From an uncultured Sutterella sp. (lineage in GTDB: Bacteria > Pseudomonadota > Gammaproteobacteria > Burkholderiales > Burkholderiaceae_F), in contig UQYP01000003.1 in NCBI GenBank assembly GCA_900545335.1, positions 62,001-126,000 on the forward strand: 64,000 nucleotides of DNA, in the 5' to 3' direction. The number at the start of each line of letters is the position of its first letter. Within the stretch, counting starts at the first letter, position 1. The notes beneath the pieces were generated by a model. That model was not told where the DNA came from. It saw only the letters and a list, made by a program, of their open reading frames with translations, and did not search any database. The position numbers were made by a program, and so were the translations under genes. This document shows, piece after piece, positions 52,758 to 60,647 of the stretch.

Positions 52758-53409
52758 AAAACTTGAAGAGCCAGAAATTTTAATTGCTAATGCAGATAAG
52801 TGGACAAAAGAATACTGTTCATGTTTATCGTCTGGACAAACACCAAGTAAGGAGATAGCGACAAGATATAATGATCCTACAATTAAGGCTAAACTAGAAC
52901 AGGAAACACACGAAAAATGTGCTTATTGCGAAAGTAAAATCAAGCACATCACATATGGTGATATTGAGCATATTTTGCCCAAAAATAAAGATGCTAGACC
53001 AGATTTATATGTAGAGTGGGCTAACCTGACTTTGGCTTGCGAACAATGTAATCGCTCTGGTAAACGGACATATTATGAGCCAGAATTACCATTGATCAAT
53101 CCATATGTTGACGAGCCTGAGGAACATTTTCAGGATTTAGGTCCTATGATTATGCCTGTTCTCTGTGATGATCGTGCCTTCGTTACAGAAAAGGTTTTGA
53201 AGCTAAATCGTCCCTCATTGGTGGAACGTCGGAGTGAACGCATAACGCAAATTAACCGACTGTTGATTTCATGGGCAAAAGAAGAAAATAGTGTTGTAAA
53301 GGAAGTTTTAAAGCAAGAACTACATAAAGAATATTCAGAAGATGCAGAATATAGTTCAACAGTCAAGGCTTTTCTCATAGCAAGTGGATTTCCTGTGCTG
53401 GAAAAGTAG
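52744..53409 (+). CDS. HNH endonuclease (PtuB-like, TIGR02646-type)
   Basis: 221 aa from ATG 52744, inside the ATPase end. HNH zinc site CAYCESKI (Cys59, Cys62), catalytic GDIEHILPK (His76), ANLTLACEQCN (Cys99, Cys102). The C-terminal ~90 residues are helical. In Septu, PtuB is the nuclease and PtuA the sensor/ATPase. No overlong linker, no reverse transcriptase nearby, so it is not a retron Ec78-type set. Confidence 0.82.
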   Translation: MRKIKKLEEPEILIANADKWTKEYCSCLSSGQTPSKEIATRYNDPTIKAKLEQETHEKCAYCESKIKHITYGDIEHILPKNKDARPDLYVEWANLTLACEQCNRSGKRTYYEPELPLINPYVDEPEEHFQDLGPMIMPVLCDDRAFVTEKVLKLNRPSLVERRSERITQINRLLISWAKEENSVVKEVLKQELHKEYSEDAEYSSTVKAFLIASGFPVLEK

Positions 53410-53874
53410 ATTTGGTACGAAAAAGACTCCCAGATTAACAAATCAAAAAGAATTGCTCTGTAAAGAAAGTGTAAGTTACAAATTTATTGTTGCCCTGAGG
53501 AAGAACTTTGTATTAACTTAAATCAGTATAGAGTCTGCATCCTAAGTCTTCACTATTATCAAAATTTTTCCTGCCCATTCTTTATGAACAATTATTGTCA
53601 AAAATTCAAGAATTGGAAGTTCTTAGCATAGTTGTTCTTTCAATTAGGAGAGGTGGCGCCAGTTCTCGTTGTTCGTATCATTCTGAATTTTTTAGTTTAA
53701 TTTCAGTTGTAGAAATGGTGGGAACTTTATTTTCAAGGTTATCAGAGTAGCATATTAAGTGAAACAAGCCGGGTCAGAGAATCTGACCCAGCTGAACCAA
53801 GGATCATATGATCTTGGGTACGTAGATTTCAGGAGCTTTAGCCCCTTGCAGTGTCACCACCAGTAATACGTAAA
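53410..53874. other. Gene-free stretch with two stem-loops
   Basis: No gene found. GGGTCAGA-GAA-TCTGACCC (53771-53789) and the near-palindrome CCAAGGATCATATGATCTTGG (53797-53817) lie close together between the convergent HNH and DUF927 genes. Both are plausible terminators for the convergent pair. Confidence 0.5.
53771..53789. terminator. Hairpin between HNH and DUF927 genes
   Basis: Perfect 8-bp stem with 3-nt loop; no T run on either strand, so it is a weak or Rho-assisted terminator. Confidence 0.45.
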
Positions 53875-55734
53875 TCAATTAATGTGGACTTGTGGAGTTG
53901 TGGACTCGTGGATCAGTTCCACACATTCCACATTTCCACATTCCACATTTTGACTTGTCGTGTTTGGAATTATCAATTTCTTAACACGTGTTGTTTTACC
54001 GGCTCTAGACATTGGGTTACAGGTGACATTGACATTTACCAAAACTCCCGCTTTTCTTAACACATCATCAACGTATGCAACATCATGCTCATTGCAAAAG
54101 AATTTTTTGTAAGCGCTCGTTGGAACTAAAAATACTTTTTGACTATTCTCAGTTTTGAACCAACCAAAGAAGCCACTTTCTGGCTCATTCATTTCCTTGT
54201 AATCAATAAAGTGCCCTGTATCAGTGCTTAAGTTATTCACTGCACATTCAATGATTTCATTTGAATCATCAGAAGTGTTGAATCCAGTCAACCACGCCTC
54301 AAAACAAATCTGTATCGCTTGCTCTGCCTCCCCTTCGTCCCATCCTGTTATACCTGCTAATGTTGCGTATTCTCCGGTAAAAGCTAATAGAGCAAAAGAT
54401 TCTGCAACTCTTTTGACTTGAGCTGGAACGTCAGCAGGACAAATTTTTGTTAAAAAGTTTTCTTTATACAAATTAAACTCATTAACAATATCTTTCGTAT
54501 TATGCTGAACTAAAGTTTCAATCCAACTCTTTAATGGTGTCCCAAAAAATAACTGCGTGGCTCTATAGATGTGGTTTGCAAAACTTTCCATATCTTTAAA
54601 GCCCGTTGGAACACGTTCAAAAGTGCCAAAACCAGAATCAGTATCAGCTGGAATGTCTATTAACCGAACATTTTCACCAGATAATGATCTTTTACCGCAG
54701 TTTTTAGCAATTTCATAGAGCCTTTGTTCACCACTAGAGAGAACCAAAAATCGCCAACCATTGATAATCTGATTAATGTCATGAACTTTTGCTAATCGCT
54801 TCTGTTTTCCATTCATTAAGTGGTAAATAATGCGTGATACCTCATTTTCAGGCGACTGATTGATATCATCCAAGACAAGCATTAAGTCATTATGGCTTAA
54901 AGTTAAACTTTCTAGCTGTTGAGAAGCATCTAACCAAGTTTTTTTGAACGTAGGAGCCCCTTGTACACTCGTAGCAATGGACAATACAAGACTTTTCCAT
55001 AGTGAAGAGCTCCCTCTGATGTGGAAACCAACATTGGGACTATTTACTAAATGAAGTAAGGGAGTTGCCAATGCAACACAAACGGCTAAAACACAGCGAC
55101 TGGAATGCACACAATGTTTGCCAATGTTGTTAATCCAACTTTGTAGCATTTCTCTGCTGTAAACATCCCTATGAGTCGGTGTTATAGGAACATAAATAAT
55201 GTCAGAGGCATTAAAGCCAATAACACTTTTAGACAATACGAAATGTTTAGTGTTGTTGTAGTCGAACCAACCTAGTCGATTAGTGCTAATTAACCGCCTT
55301 GTGACCTTGAATCCCAGCAAATAATCAATAAGATCAACCTTATTATCGATTCTTAAACCTCCAGAGGCTAAGAGTTCAATAATCTTATTGCTACGAATTC
55401 GTAAATCGGCATCTAATACCTCTAAATGATGTTGATTATTATCAACGTCAAGCCAATATAAGCAACGTCCCCAGTTTTTATTAGAAGTATCCTTAAAAAG
55501 AGCCACAACTTCCAAATAACCACAAACAGGAGTTTTAGAACCATCCTCTAGCTTAACTACTCCGTCAGATAAAAGATGGAATCTTTTTCCACTCATTGAA
55601 GATTGAGCTATAGGGCGGTTTGTAGTATTATTCACCGTGCTCAGTTGTTTAGATTGAGTGTTAGCTTGCTTTCCCTGGTTCAATGAACCAGGGATATTTT
55701 TATTGCTTCCAAGGACATTCATATTATTTGTCAT
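53875..55734 (-). CDS. DUF927 replication-type ATPase
   Basis: 619 aa from ATG 55734 with AGAGGTG. N-terminal ~50 residues are Asn/Gln/Ser-rich. The DUF927 core (about 100-470) has a P-loop at 241-248, GSSSLWKS, where the usual Gly before Lys is Trp, and a Walker B-like LMLVLDDINQ (284-293). DUF927 proteins are primase/helicase-like components of plasmids, phages and integrative elements. The gene end contains an inverted TGTGGA/TCCACA array. It follows the AlpA gene by 10 nt. Confidence 0.8.
   Translation of the reverse strand: MTNNMNVLGSNKNIPGSLNQGKQANTQSKQLSTVNNTTNRPIAQSSMSGKRFHLLSDGVVKLEDGSKTPVCGYLEVVALFKDTSNKNWGRCLYWLDVDNNQHHLEVLDADLRIRSNKIIELLASGGLRIDNKVDLIDYLLGFKVTRRLISTNRLGWFDYNNTKHFVLSKSVIGFNASDIIYVPITPTHRDVYSREMLQSWINNIGKHCVHSSRCVLAVCVALATPLLHLVNSPNVGFHIRGSSSLWKSLVLSIATSVQGAPTFKKTWLDASQQLESLTLSHNDLMLVLDDINQSPENEVSRIIYHLMNGKQKRLAKVHDINQIINGWRFLVLSSGEQRLYEIAKNCGKRSLSGENVRLIDIPADTDSGFGTFERVPTGFKDMESFANHIYRATQLFFGTPLKSWIETLVQHNTKDIVNEFNLYKENFLTKICPADVPAQVKRVAESFALLAFTGEYATLAGITGWDEGEAEQAIQICFEAWLTGFNTSDDSNEIIECAVNNLSTDTGHFIDYKEMNEPESGFFGWFKTENSQKVFLVPTSAYKKFFCNEHDVAYVDDVLRKAGVLVNVNVTCNPMSRAGKTTRVKKLIIPNTTSQNVECGNVECVELIHESTTPQVHIN
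53883..53947. repeat. Inverted array of TGTGGA / TTCCACA repeats
   Basis: Three TGTGGA (53883, 53891, 53899) and CGTGGA (53907), then four TTCCACA (53917, 53926, 53934, 53941), spaced 7-10 bp. The two halves are inverted around about 53914, so the array is a long imperfect dyad, inside the last 25 codons of the DUF927 gene. It looks like an iteron/origin array or a strong terminator. Confidence 0.6.
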
Positions 55735-55744
55735 AATTTCACCT

Positions 55745-55987
55745 CTATTCAGAAATAGATTGACGTTCATTAACCAAACATTGAACCAAGACCTTAATTT
55801 CGTCATCCGACCTATTTTGAATACGAGCTCGAATAACAGCATTAATCTCCGATTCAAGCCAGCCAACAGATCGTTTGCCAAGACGGATTGGTGGAGGCAA
55901 CAAGCCCTCTGAAATTTGAGAATAGAACGTGGACTTTGGCAGACTTAAAACTGATTGAGCCTTATTGGCTCTGATAAATGAGTGCAT
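55745..55987 (-). CDS. AlpA-family DNA-binding protein (excisionase-like)
   Basis: 80 aa. A MerR-type winged helix with LSLPKSTFYSQISEGLLPPP and IRLGKRSVGWLESEI is typical of AlpA/phage Cox-like regulators that activate integrase or act in excision. It lies upstream of the DUF927 gene and downstream (on the minus strand) of the 321-aa gene. Confidence 0.8.
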   Translation of the reverse strand: MHSFIRANKAQSVLSLPKSTFYSQISEGLLPPPIRLGKRSVGWLESEINAVIRARIQNRSDDEIKVLVQCLVNERQSISE

Positions 55988-56096
55988 TTTTCACCTCGTC
56001 TAAAAAAATTCTCCAAACGACTTGGATTAACGCCAATGGTAAAGAACGAGAGAAAAATGCTCAGGTGAAAAATATCTGTTTTAAGGGTGAAAAATA

Positions 56097-57062
56097 CTAT
56101 TTTTTGCGGTGAAAATTTAATTTCCCCTGTAAGGAATATCTTTTTACTATTTCATCCATTTTTTCAACCAACCTTTCTCCTAAATCTTCGATAGAAGTCC
56201 CCTCTTTTGAAATATTTTTATTGGGATAACGATCCTGAACCATTTTGCCAATTTTTGCGTGCAACTCACTTTTAGTAAGTACATCCTTATTCCTGATCCA
56301 AAGAGCATAAACAAACGAAAATTTCTCTATTCCATCTTCGTTACCGAAAGCATCTGGCCTTCCTCTTTTTTTGGGAGGATTTTGTTCTTCTTGGATGTTT
56401 TGTCCCTTTGGTTCAATATTTCCACATATCATCCAATCGGATAATGAAGTATCACAATCCAAAATGTCTTGGGGGTGTTCTAATACCGGTTCTCTGGGGT
56501 TATATTGGGTGAATACTTCGTGAAGTGGAAGAGTTAAATATTTAATGCCAACTCGTTTGGCAATGTCTTTTTCTAGCTGAATAAAAGCTGCAGTACTGAA
56601 GGGTTGTTGTAGCGCCGAATACTCAGAAAAAGGATTGAGTCCCACACAATTGTTTAAACACCAAAATGTTTGTTGAGCTGAGTTGAACTGAATTCCACGT
56701 TTTTTACAAATCGCTCTCGTGTCTTTATAAATTTTTTCTTCGATTATTCTCGCCAAAAATCGGGTTTTTCTTTCTAAAGGTTTTGTTGAATCGAAATCAT
56801 TGGACTTGTAATAAACCACAGAATCCAATATGAATTGCCCATCCTTTGTTTTGGGATCAATTCCTAACAGAATACAAACAAACTCGGTAGGTGTAAGTGT
56901 GTCTTTAATAAGTAGCGGAATGAGCCAGTCATCCCATTCTCTGCTTATTTTATCTGGTTCAAAAGTCGGTTCGGGGAATATCTCGTCCCCCTCTTGATTT
57001 ACCAGTTCTTGGTACAGCCTTCGGTTTCGCTTGTTTTTAACAAGGTGTTTAAATGTTGTCAT
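56097..57062 (-). CDS. Hypothetical protein coupled to integrase
   Basis: 321 aa from ATG 57062 with AAGG; it overlaps the integrase end by 14 nt. Basic N-terminus, central mixed region, then KKRGRPDAF (AT-hook-like) and a helical, lysine-rich C-terminus. No known family. Coupling to the integrase suggests a role in the element's life cycle. Confidence 0.65.
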   Translation of the reverse strand: MTTFKHLVKNKRNRRLYQELVNQEGDEIFPEPTFEPDKISREWDDWLIPLLIKDTLTPTEFVCILLGIDPKTKDGQFILDSVVYYKSNDFDSTKPLERKTRFLARIIEEKIYKDTRAICKKRGIQFNSAQQTFWCLNNCVGLNPFSEYSALQQPFSTAAFIQLEKDIAKRVGIKYLTLPLHEVFTQYNPREPVLEHPQDILDCDTSLSDWMICGNIEPKGQNIQEEQNPPKKRGRPDAFGNEDGIEKFSFVYALWIRNKDVLTKSELHAKIGKMVQDRYPNKNISKEGTSIEDLGERLVEKMDEIVKRYSLQGKLNFHRKK

Positions 57063-58392
57063 TTTTAACCTTGCTTCCACTATATGAATAACAATAATCA
57101 GCCCAAGCTTGCATCATTTCCTGTCTACTTTTCATTGCGTCGTTGCGTTCATAAGCCCCATTGTATCCGTCATCAATTTTGTGATGTAGACAAAGTTCAG
57201 CTACTTTTGCTGAGAACCGTGTATCATTCCCCAACTCATCATCTTGTGCCCAGGTTCTAAATGTGGCTCTTGCTGTCCCATGTGGAGTAGCAATGCGAGG
57301 AACTCCTTTGTTTGTTTTTTCGTTTGGATCCACATAACCATTTAACCCTTGAGCCAAACGTTCATTGTGCATTCGAACAATCACTGTTTTTAAGGAAGCG
57401 TCTGAAAGAATGGAGTGACCAACAGGCGAAGCAAAAACATAGCGTGATAATTGTTCAGTTTCGTCTTTAATCGCCATTAGAAGCTCTCTAGCTTGTATAG
57501 AAAGGGGAACAGTATGTTTACCGTTTAAATCACCTTTCTTCATCTTCTGAGCAGGGATTATCCAAAGATTCTTCTCAAAGTCGAATTCTGTCCATTCTGC
57601 ACTGCGAGCGTTATATGATCGAACAGCCGTTAGGATGGCGAATTCTAAACAGCGAGCAGAAGTACTTGGACGAGAATGCAGATCAGCCATAAACTCGGGA
57701 ATTTGCTTCACCGGGAGCATTGGATGGTTATGTTTGACACTATTTGTGGCTCTGGGCAATAAGTGCTTTAAAACTTTGTAATCTGTGGGAGCTTCGTGCT
57801 TGGTGAGCCCCAATGCTATAGCCCACTTATAAATCTGCCCAATAATTTGTCGAACTTTTTTGCATAAAGCCGGTTGTGTATTCGTTAATGGAAGCAATAC
57901 TTCTCCAACTTGTTGGTGACTAATTTCTTCAAATAGCTGGTTCCCAATAACTGGATAAATATGCTTTTTTAACCGACCTTTGAGCAACTTAAGCTCACGG
58001 GAATTTTCTTCGTATTGACCGATGTCAACCAGATGTTGAACATATTCCTCCGCTACCACTCTAAAGGTCTTCGTGGCAATTTTCGCAGTTCTTTCTTCCA
58101 AGCAAATTTCTTGAACTTTGTTGTGCTGCCAGTCAAGAGGATCAATGTTTTGATTAACTAAATCCCTGTACGATTGGGCTTTACTACGAGCGTCTTTTAA
58201 AGACAGATCTGAATATTTAGCGAATTGAAAATCCCGGCGTTTACTTTCAGGTAACTTATACCGCAAAACCCAATATTTATTGGGTTGAACGATACGAAGA
58301 TACAACCCCACTACACCGCCAACATTGTAAAAACCGTCTTTTTTTAGGTTTCTAACTTCTCGATCTGTTAGAGTTTTTGCGATAACAGGCAT
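57049..58392 (-). CDS. Tyrosine recombinase integrase (P4 type, DUF4102 N-terminus)
   Basis: 447 aa. N-terminal DUF4102 arm-binding domain (LTDREVRNLKKDG, GLYLRI), SAM-like core-binding domain, and a catalytic domain with Arg in LTAVRSYNARSAEW, HxxR in TPHGTARATFRTW and catalytic Tyr in the last 60 residues (GYNGAYERN). P4-type integrases target tRNA or tmRNA 3' ends; here tRNA-Ser lies 183 bp upstream. ATG at 58392 overlaps arm repeats just upstream. Confidence 0.92.
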   Translation of the reverse strand: MPVIAKTLTDREVRNLKKDGFYNVGGVVGLYLRIVQPNKYWVLRYKLPESKRRDFQFAKYSDLSLKDARSKAQSYRDLVNQNIDPLDWQHNKVQEICLEERTAKIATKTFRVVAEEYVQHLVDIGQYEENSRELKLLKGRLKKHIYPVIGNQLFEEISHQQVGEVLLPLTNTQPALCKKVRQIIGQIYKWAIALGLTKHEAPTDYKVLKHLLPRATNSVKHNHPMLPVKQIPEFMADLHSRPSTSARCLEFAILTAVRSYNARSAEWTEFDFEKNLWIIPAQKMKKGDLNGKHTVPLSIQARELLMAIKDETEQLSRYVFASPVGHSILSDASLKTVIVRMHNERLAQGLNGYVDPNEKTNKGVPRIATPHGTARATFRTWAQDDELGNDTRFSAKVAELCLHHKIDDGYNGAYERNDAMKSRQEMMQAWADYCYSYSGSKVKNDNI

Positions 58393-58398
58393 GGTAAC

Positions 58399-58460
58399 TG
58401 TCCATCATAAAATCAACAGAGATGAACGAAAAATATTTTGTCCATCATTATGTCTATCAT
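58399..58460 (+). repeat. Right integrase arm-type repeats
   Basis: TGTCCATCAT at 58399-58408 and 58439-58448, and TGTCTATCAT at 58451-58460. The last two, with four T before, match the left-end pair 47424-47448 at 21 of 25 positions. Confidence 0.65.
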
Positions 58461-58536
58461 AGGATACTGGATTTTATAAGACAAGTTAAGAATTCTTTGG
58501 ACTAGAATCTTCGATCAAATGCCTTGAAAATAAAGA

Positions 58537-58567
58537 AATCCCAGACGTCTTTAGACTATCTGGGATT
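58537..58567 (-). terminator. Terminator of tRNA-Ser(GGA), probably brought by the element
   Basis: AATCCCAGA and TCTGGGATT, with an inner GTC/GAC stem, followed on the minus strand by a T-rich run. It differs in sequence from the hairpin next to the left att remnant. Confidence 0.8.
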
Positions 58568-58574
58568 AGAATCT

Positions 58575-58664
58575 TGGCGGAAGGGGAGGGATTCGAACCC
58601 TCGGTACGGATAACCGTACGCCGCCTTTCCAGGGCGGTACATTCAACCACTCTGCCACCCTTCC
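58575..58664 (-). tRNA. tRNA-Ser (GGA)
   Basis: 90 nt, long variable arm. Acceptor GGAAGGG/CCCTTCC, anticodon loop CTGGAAA (GGA), TTCGAAT T-loop, G discriminator and encoded CCA. The insertion site of the island. Confidence 0.97.
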
Positions 58665-58688
58665 GTGGTGTTGTGTCGTAAGCTCGAA

Positions 58689-58716
58689 ATTATACTGGTG
58701 AATTATCAAATTTCAA
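58689..58716 (-). promoter_or_regulatory. Promoter of tRNA-Ser(GGA)
   Basis: Minus strand TTGAAA, 16-nt spacer, TATAAT. Confidence 0.7.
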
Positions 58717-58734
58717 GGCCTACGACAAAAAATA

Positions 58735-59064
58735 TTAAGCTTTGAAGCGTTCGATGAATTTTTTCAACTCGCTGGGCGTTTGCACTTCGACAATGCGGTC
58801 AATTTCTTTACCCTCTTTATAAAAGATCATGGTGGGAATATGACCGACGTTGTAAAGTGCACGCATTTGCTCTTTCAATTCACCGCCTCGTTCACCAACA
58901 TCAACGTGCGTGAAATAAATATCGGTAAATTCTTCAGAGAATTTCTTGTAAAAAGGAGCGGCGCGGCGGCAGTCGATGCACCAGGGGGCTCCGAAATTAA
59001 CAATGCACAAAGAATGTGCTTGGAGCGTTTCTTGAATCTGTTCGTGGGTAATTTCGTGGACCAT
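58735..59064 (-). CDS. Thioredoxin-like protein with WCIDC active site
   Basis: 109 aa from ATG 59064 with AAGGAGAG. Thioredoxin fold with APWCIDCRRAAPF (Cys29, Cys32) and the cis-Pro in GHIPTMIFY. The dipeptide between the cysteines is Ile-Asp and not Gly-Pro, so the redox potential and partners probably differ from TrxA. No signal peptide, cytoplasmic. Lies between two tRNA-Ser genes. Confidence 0.85.
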   Translation of the reverse strand: MVHEITHEQIQETLQAHSLCIVNFGAPWCIDCRRAAPFYKKFSEEFTDIYFTHVDVGERGGELKEQMRALYNVGHIPTMIFYKEGKEIDRIVEVQTPSELKKFIERFKA

Positions 59065-59121
59065 CGGTCTCTCCTTGAAAATATTCCTGATCATCATACC
59101 CAAATTTTCTTGACGGCGCTC

Positions 59122-59150
59122 TTGTTTCAAACCGTCACTTCGGATAGAAT
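59122..59150 (+). promoter_or_regulatory. Promoter of tRNA-Ser(TGA)
   Basis: TTGTTT, 17-nt spacer, TAGAAT, 16 nt before the tRNA. Confidence 0.55.
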
Positions 59151-59166
59151 AGCGCTCTCACCTTTC

Positions 59167-59254
59167 GGAAGGGTGGCAGAGTGGTTGAATGCAGCAGTCT
59201 TGAAAACTGCCGACGCGCAAGCGTTCGTGGGTTCGAATCCCACCCCTTCCGCCA
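59167..59254 (+). tRNA. tRNA-Ser (TGA)
   Basis: 88 nt with long variable arm. Acceptor GGAAGGG/CCCTTCC, anticodon loop CTTGAAA (TGA), encoded CCA. Confidence 0.97.
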
Positions 59255-59404
59255 AATTCTCTTTATTTTCAATCATATACAATTTTCTCTGAGGATATTT
59301 CCCTCATTTTTTTCTTAAAATTTAGGCTGAAACAACTTGAAATTATCCTTTTTTGATAACTTCTGTAATATCAGAGTGTTTCGGTTATAAGCTTTTTGCC
59401 TGCT

Positions 59405-60586
59405 ATGAAAAAGTCTTTCTCTTTTGCCATTTCGGTTCTTTCTCTGTCAATGCTCGTCGGCTGTGTATCTTTTAGTCAGGAAGGCCCGAGAGATGTGATG
59501 CCGCTCGGGCAAACTTCTTTTGAACAGTATGCTAAAGAAACCGCCCAATGGATTGAAAGCCATCGGCGCTTCGTGACCTCTGATCATCAAACAGAGCTCA
59601 CGCATCAGATTCCTTTTGAGATTAAACCGGCAAAACCCAATGGCAAAGGGATACTGATGATCCACGGATTTACCGACTCGCCCTATAACTTCCACGACAT
59701 TGCCAGACAGTTGGCTGACAGAGGTTTTTTAGTGCGGGCTGTGATTTTACCCGGACACGGAACGAAACCTGAAGACATGCTCAATGTCACGATTGATGAT
59801 TGGGATCGTTTAGTTGACGAACAAACGAGAATTCTTTCCAAAGAAGTCTCAGAGATTTATCTAGCAGGATTTTCAACCGGCGCTAATTTAGCCGTTCACG
59901 AAGCTTATGAAAATAAGACAGTCGACGGCTTGATTCTTTTTTCGCCGGCCCTAAGTGTCAGAACCTCGCTTGTTCACTTCGTTCCCTTTGTCAGTCACTT
60001 TGTCGATTGGTTGAGAAGCCCTGAAGAGGCCCAAGGGGGAGTGACACCTTTCAGATACCGAACCGTTCCCATGCAGGCTCTCAACACATTTAAAGAGTCG
60101 ATGGATTCGGCTATGTGGCGCATGTCTACCGCTGAGTATGAAAAACCGGTCCTAGTGTTTATGGCGGAAAATGACAGCATTGTTGATACCCAGACGCTTT
60201 TGCCTCTTATGCAAAAGCAGTTCACAAATGCCAGGTCTCACTTTGTTTGGTACGGCGATACGCTGCCTGAAGGCACGGTTGCAAGTGACAAACGCCTGAG
60301 CGTTTTCACGGATTATTTACCGAAATACAAAATCAGAAGTTTTTCTCATTTAGGCCTGGTTTATTCGCCTGACAATCCCTATTACGGCAAAAAGGGGACT
60401 GAGCGCTTCTGCTTGAGAGACCAGGACGAAAAACTCTTACAGTACTGTCGTGACAACCGCTACGTGTGGTACGGCTCCTGGCGTGAAAACCGGGACGATC
60501 ATCCGTACGCCAGACTGACATTTAACCCTTATTTTGACTATCAGATTAATTTGATCGAGCAAACATTTGAAGACAAAGGTCATTAA
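59405..60586 (+). CDS. Lipoprotein alpha/beta hydrolase
   Basis: 393 aa from ATG 59405. Type II signal peptide ending SMLVGC. Alpha/beta-hydrolase fold: oxyanion HGFTDSPYNF, nucleophile elbow GFSTGAN, acid ENDSIVD, His in FSHLGLVYS. Serine esterase/lipase or thioesterase-like, membrane-attached facing the periplasm. Substrate unknown; monocistronic. Confidence 0.83.
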   Translation: MKKSFSFAISVLSLSMLVGCVSFSQEGPRDVMPLGQTSFEQYAKETAQWIESHRRFVTSDHQTELTHQIPFEIKPAKPNGKGILMIHGFTDSPYNFHDIARQLADRGFLVRAVILPGHGTKPEDMLNVTIDDWDRLVDEQTRILSKEVSEIYLAGFSTGANLAVHEAYENKTVDGLILFSPALSVRTSLVHFVPFVSHFVDWLRSPEEAQGGVTPFRYRTVPMQALNTFKESMDSAMWRMSTAEYEKPVLVFMAENDSIVDTQTLLPLMQKQFTNARSHFVWYGDTLPEGTVASDKRLSVFTDYLPKYKIRSFSHLGLVYSPDNPYYGKKGTERFCLRDQDEKLLQYCRDNRYVWYGSWRENRDDHPYARLTFNPYFDYQINLIEQTFEDKGH

Positions 60587-60647
60587 CATCAAATTTTGAT
60601 GTATAGCCGTCTACATTGATTGCGTTCTTCAAATTTCGGTTCAAAAA

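Larger units (their letters stand above)
47363..58589. mobile_element. Integrative element at tRNA-Ser(GGA), about 11.2 kb
   Basis: Right end: tRNA-Ser(GGA) 3' end (58575-58589, TGGCGGAAGGGGAGG). Left end: TGGCGGAGGGGAGG (47363-47376), the same with one base missing. Inside: P4-type integrase next to the tRNA, AlpA-like protein, DUF927 ATPase, Septu-like pair, small unknown genes and an IS21 remnant. TGTCCATCAT repeats occur at both ends. The AT-rich composition contrasts with the flanks. No conjugation or phage structural genes, so it is a satellite/plasmid-like or mobilisable island. Confidence 0.82.

Noticed and set aside
51501..53409. Retron Ec78-type system
   Set aside because: No reverse transcriptase gene or msr/msd-like structure near the ATPase-HNH pair.
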